Assembly: GCA_964538565.1 (NCBI GenBank)
Contig: CAZIGW010000128.1
Span: 1 to 5,815 of the forward strand
Direction: 5' to 3'
From: CAYVBN01 sp964538565
GTDB lineage: Bacteria; Pseudomonadota; Alphaproteobacteria; Rhizobiales; Xanthobacteraceae
Length of the DNA stretch: 5,815 nucleotides
In this document: positions 5,607 through 5,815 of the stretch, in pieces
Numbering within the stretch: position 1 is the stretch's first letter
Layout of the letters: each line of letters starts with the position of its first letter
The notes under the pieces: generated by a model
The model's database searches: none
Told to the model about the DNA's origin: nothing
Seen by the model: only the letters and a program-made list of their open reading frames with translations
Translations under genes and position numbers: made by a program

Positions 5607-5815
5607 TTAGAACCCGCCCCAGTTGAACGAATAGGCGAGGCCGACGCCGGCCGTCACCTGATCCTCCGAGCCGTGCAACGAGACGAGCGGCGAGTCGGCG
5701 ACGTCGCCAAGCAGGCGCTGGTATTCGACGAACACGTTCGTCGTCCACTGCGGATTCCAGTAGTAGGTGGCCTGCGCGCCGGCGCCGACGTAGCGCAGCC
5801 CGCCGCCCGCGTCGA
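5607..5815 (-). CDS. MipA/OmpV-family outer-membrane protein, C-terminal 68 residues
   Basis: Only the 3' end is present: 68 codons plus the TAA at 5607-5609, with the start beyond the right edge. MipA/OmpV proteins are outer-membrane beta-barrels; MipA of E. coli is a scaffold linking the murein hydrolase MltA to the synthase PBP1B. The diagnostic part is the last hairpin, VEYQRLLGDVADSPLV (residues 29-44 of the visible part), followed by GSEDQVTAGVGLAYSF, which closely follows the conserved end of this family. Alternating polar and hydrophobic residues (QATYYW, TTNVFVEY) fit transmembrane strands. The final residue is Phe, as the BAM assembly signal requires. Family members usually end soon after the Y-x-F; here NWGGF follows, a short extension. 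GC is back to the high background (44/60 at 5641-5700). It converges on the membrane-protein gene. Function beyond an outer-membrane barrel is not shown. Confidence 0.85.
   Translation of the reverse strand, partial: DAGGGLRYVGAGAQATYYWNPQWTTNVFVEYQRLLGDVADSPLVSLHGSEDQVTAGVGLAYSFNWGGF

Overview
The window looks like chromosome from a GC-rich alphaproteobacterium, most likely of the order Hyphomicrobiales (Bradyrhizobium/Rhodopseudomonas-like). This rests on the style of the flagellar proteins, a CoxD-type MoxR ATPase and a sigma-54 flagellar promoter. The taxon is an inference from protein style, not from a search.

Left part (1-3270, minus strand): two late flagellar structural genes read right to left. 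flgE (hook protein, 678 aa, much longer than the roughly 400-aa enterobacterial form) is followed after 50 bp by flgK (first hook-filament junction protein), which runs off the left edge. The extra length of FlgE is a central insertion that appears to be two diverged copies of one beta-rich module.

Centre (3271-3558): a divergent intergenic region. Toward flgE it holds a textbook sigma-54 promoter (3347-3361). Upstream of this lie an exact match to the IHF consensus (3379-3391) and a cluster of CCGGCAA/TTGCC elements (3426-3459), where an enhancer-binding activator would be expected. The order matches the Caulobacter hook-operon promoters. An 18-bp perfect palindrome (3480-3497) lies nearer the divergent gene.

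Right part: 3559-4404 (+) encodes an intact MoxR/CoxD-type AAA+ ATPase. Such genes are usually followed directly by a gene for a von Willebrand factor A (CoxE-like) partner. Here the next 1.2 kb is instead a segment of clearly lower GC (40-58% in sampled 60-base lines, against 67-73% on both sides). It contains one gene for a single-pass membrane, coiled-coil protein of unknown function (4454-5290, +) and about 316 bp with no supported gene. This reads as an acquired segment, or a replacement, at the 3' end of moxR. GC recovers at about 5600, where the 3' end of a MipA/OmpV-type outer-membrane barrel gene (5607-5815, -) enters from the right edge.

The flagellar genes form one functional unit. 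The ATPase, the membrane protein and the barrel have no demonstrated link to it or to each other. The best leads are the sigma-54 control region, the ATPase without its usual partner, and the unrecognised membrane protein in the low-GC segment.
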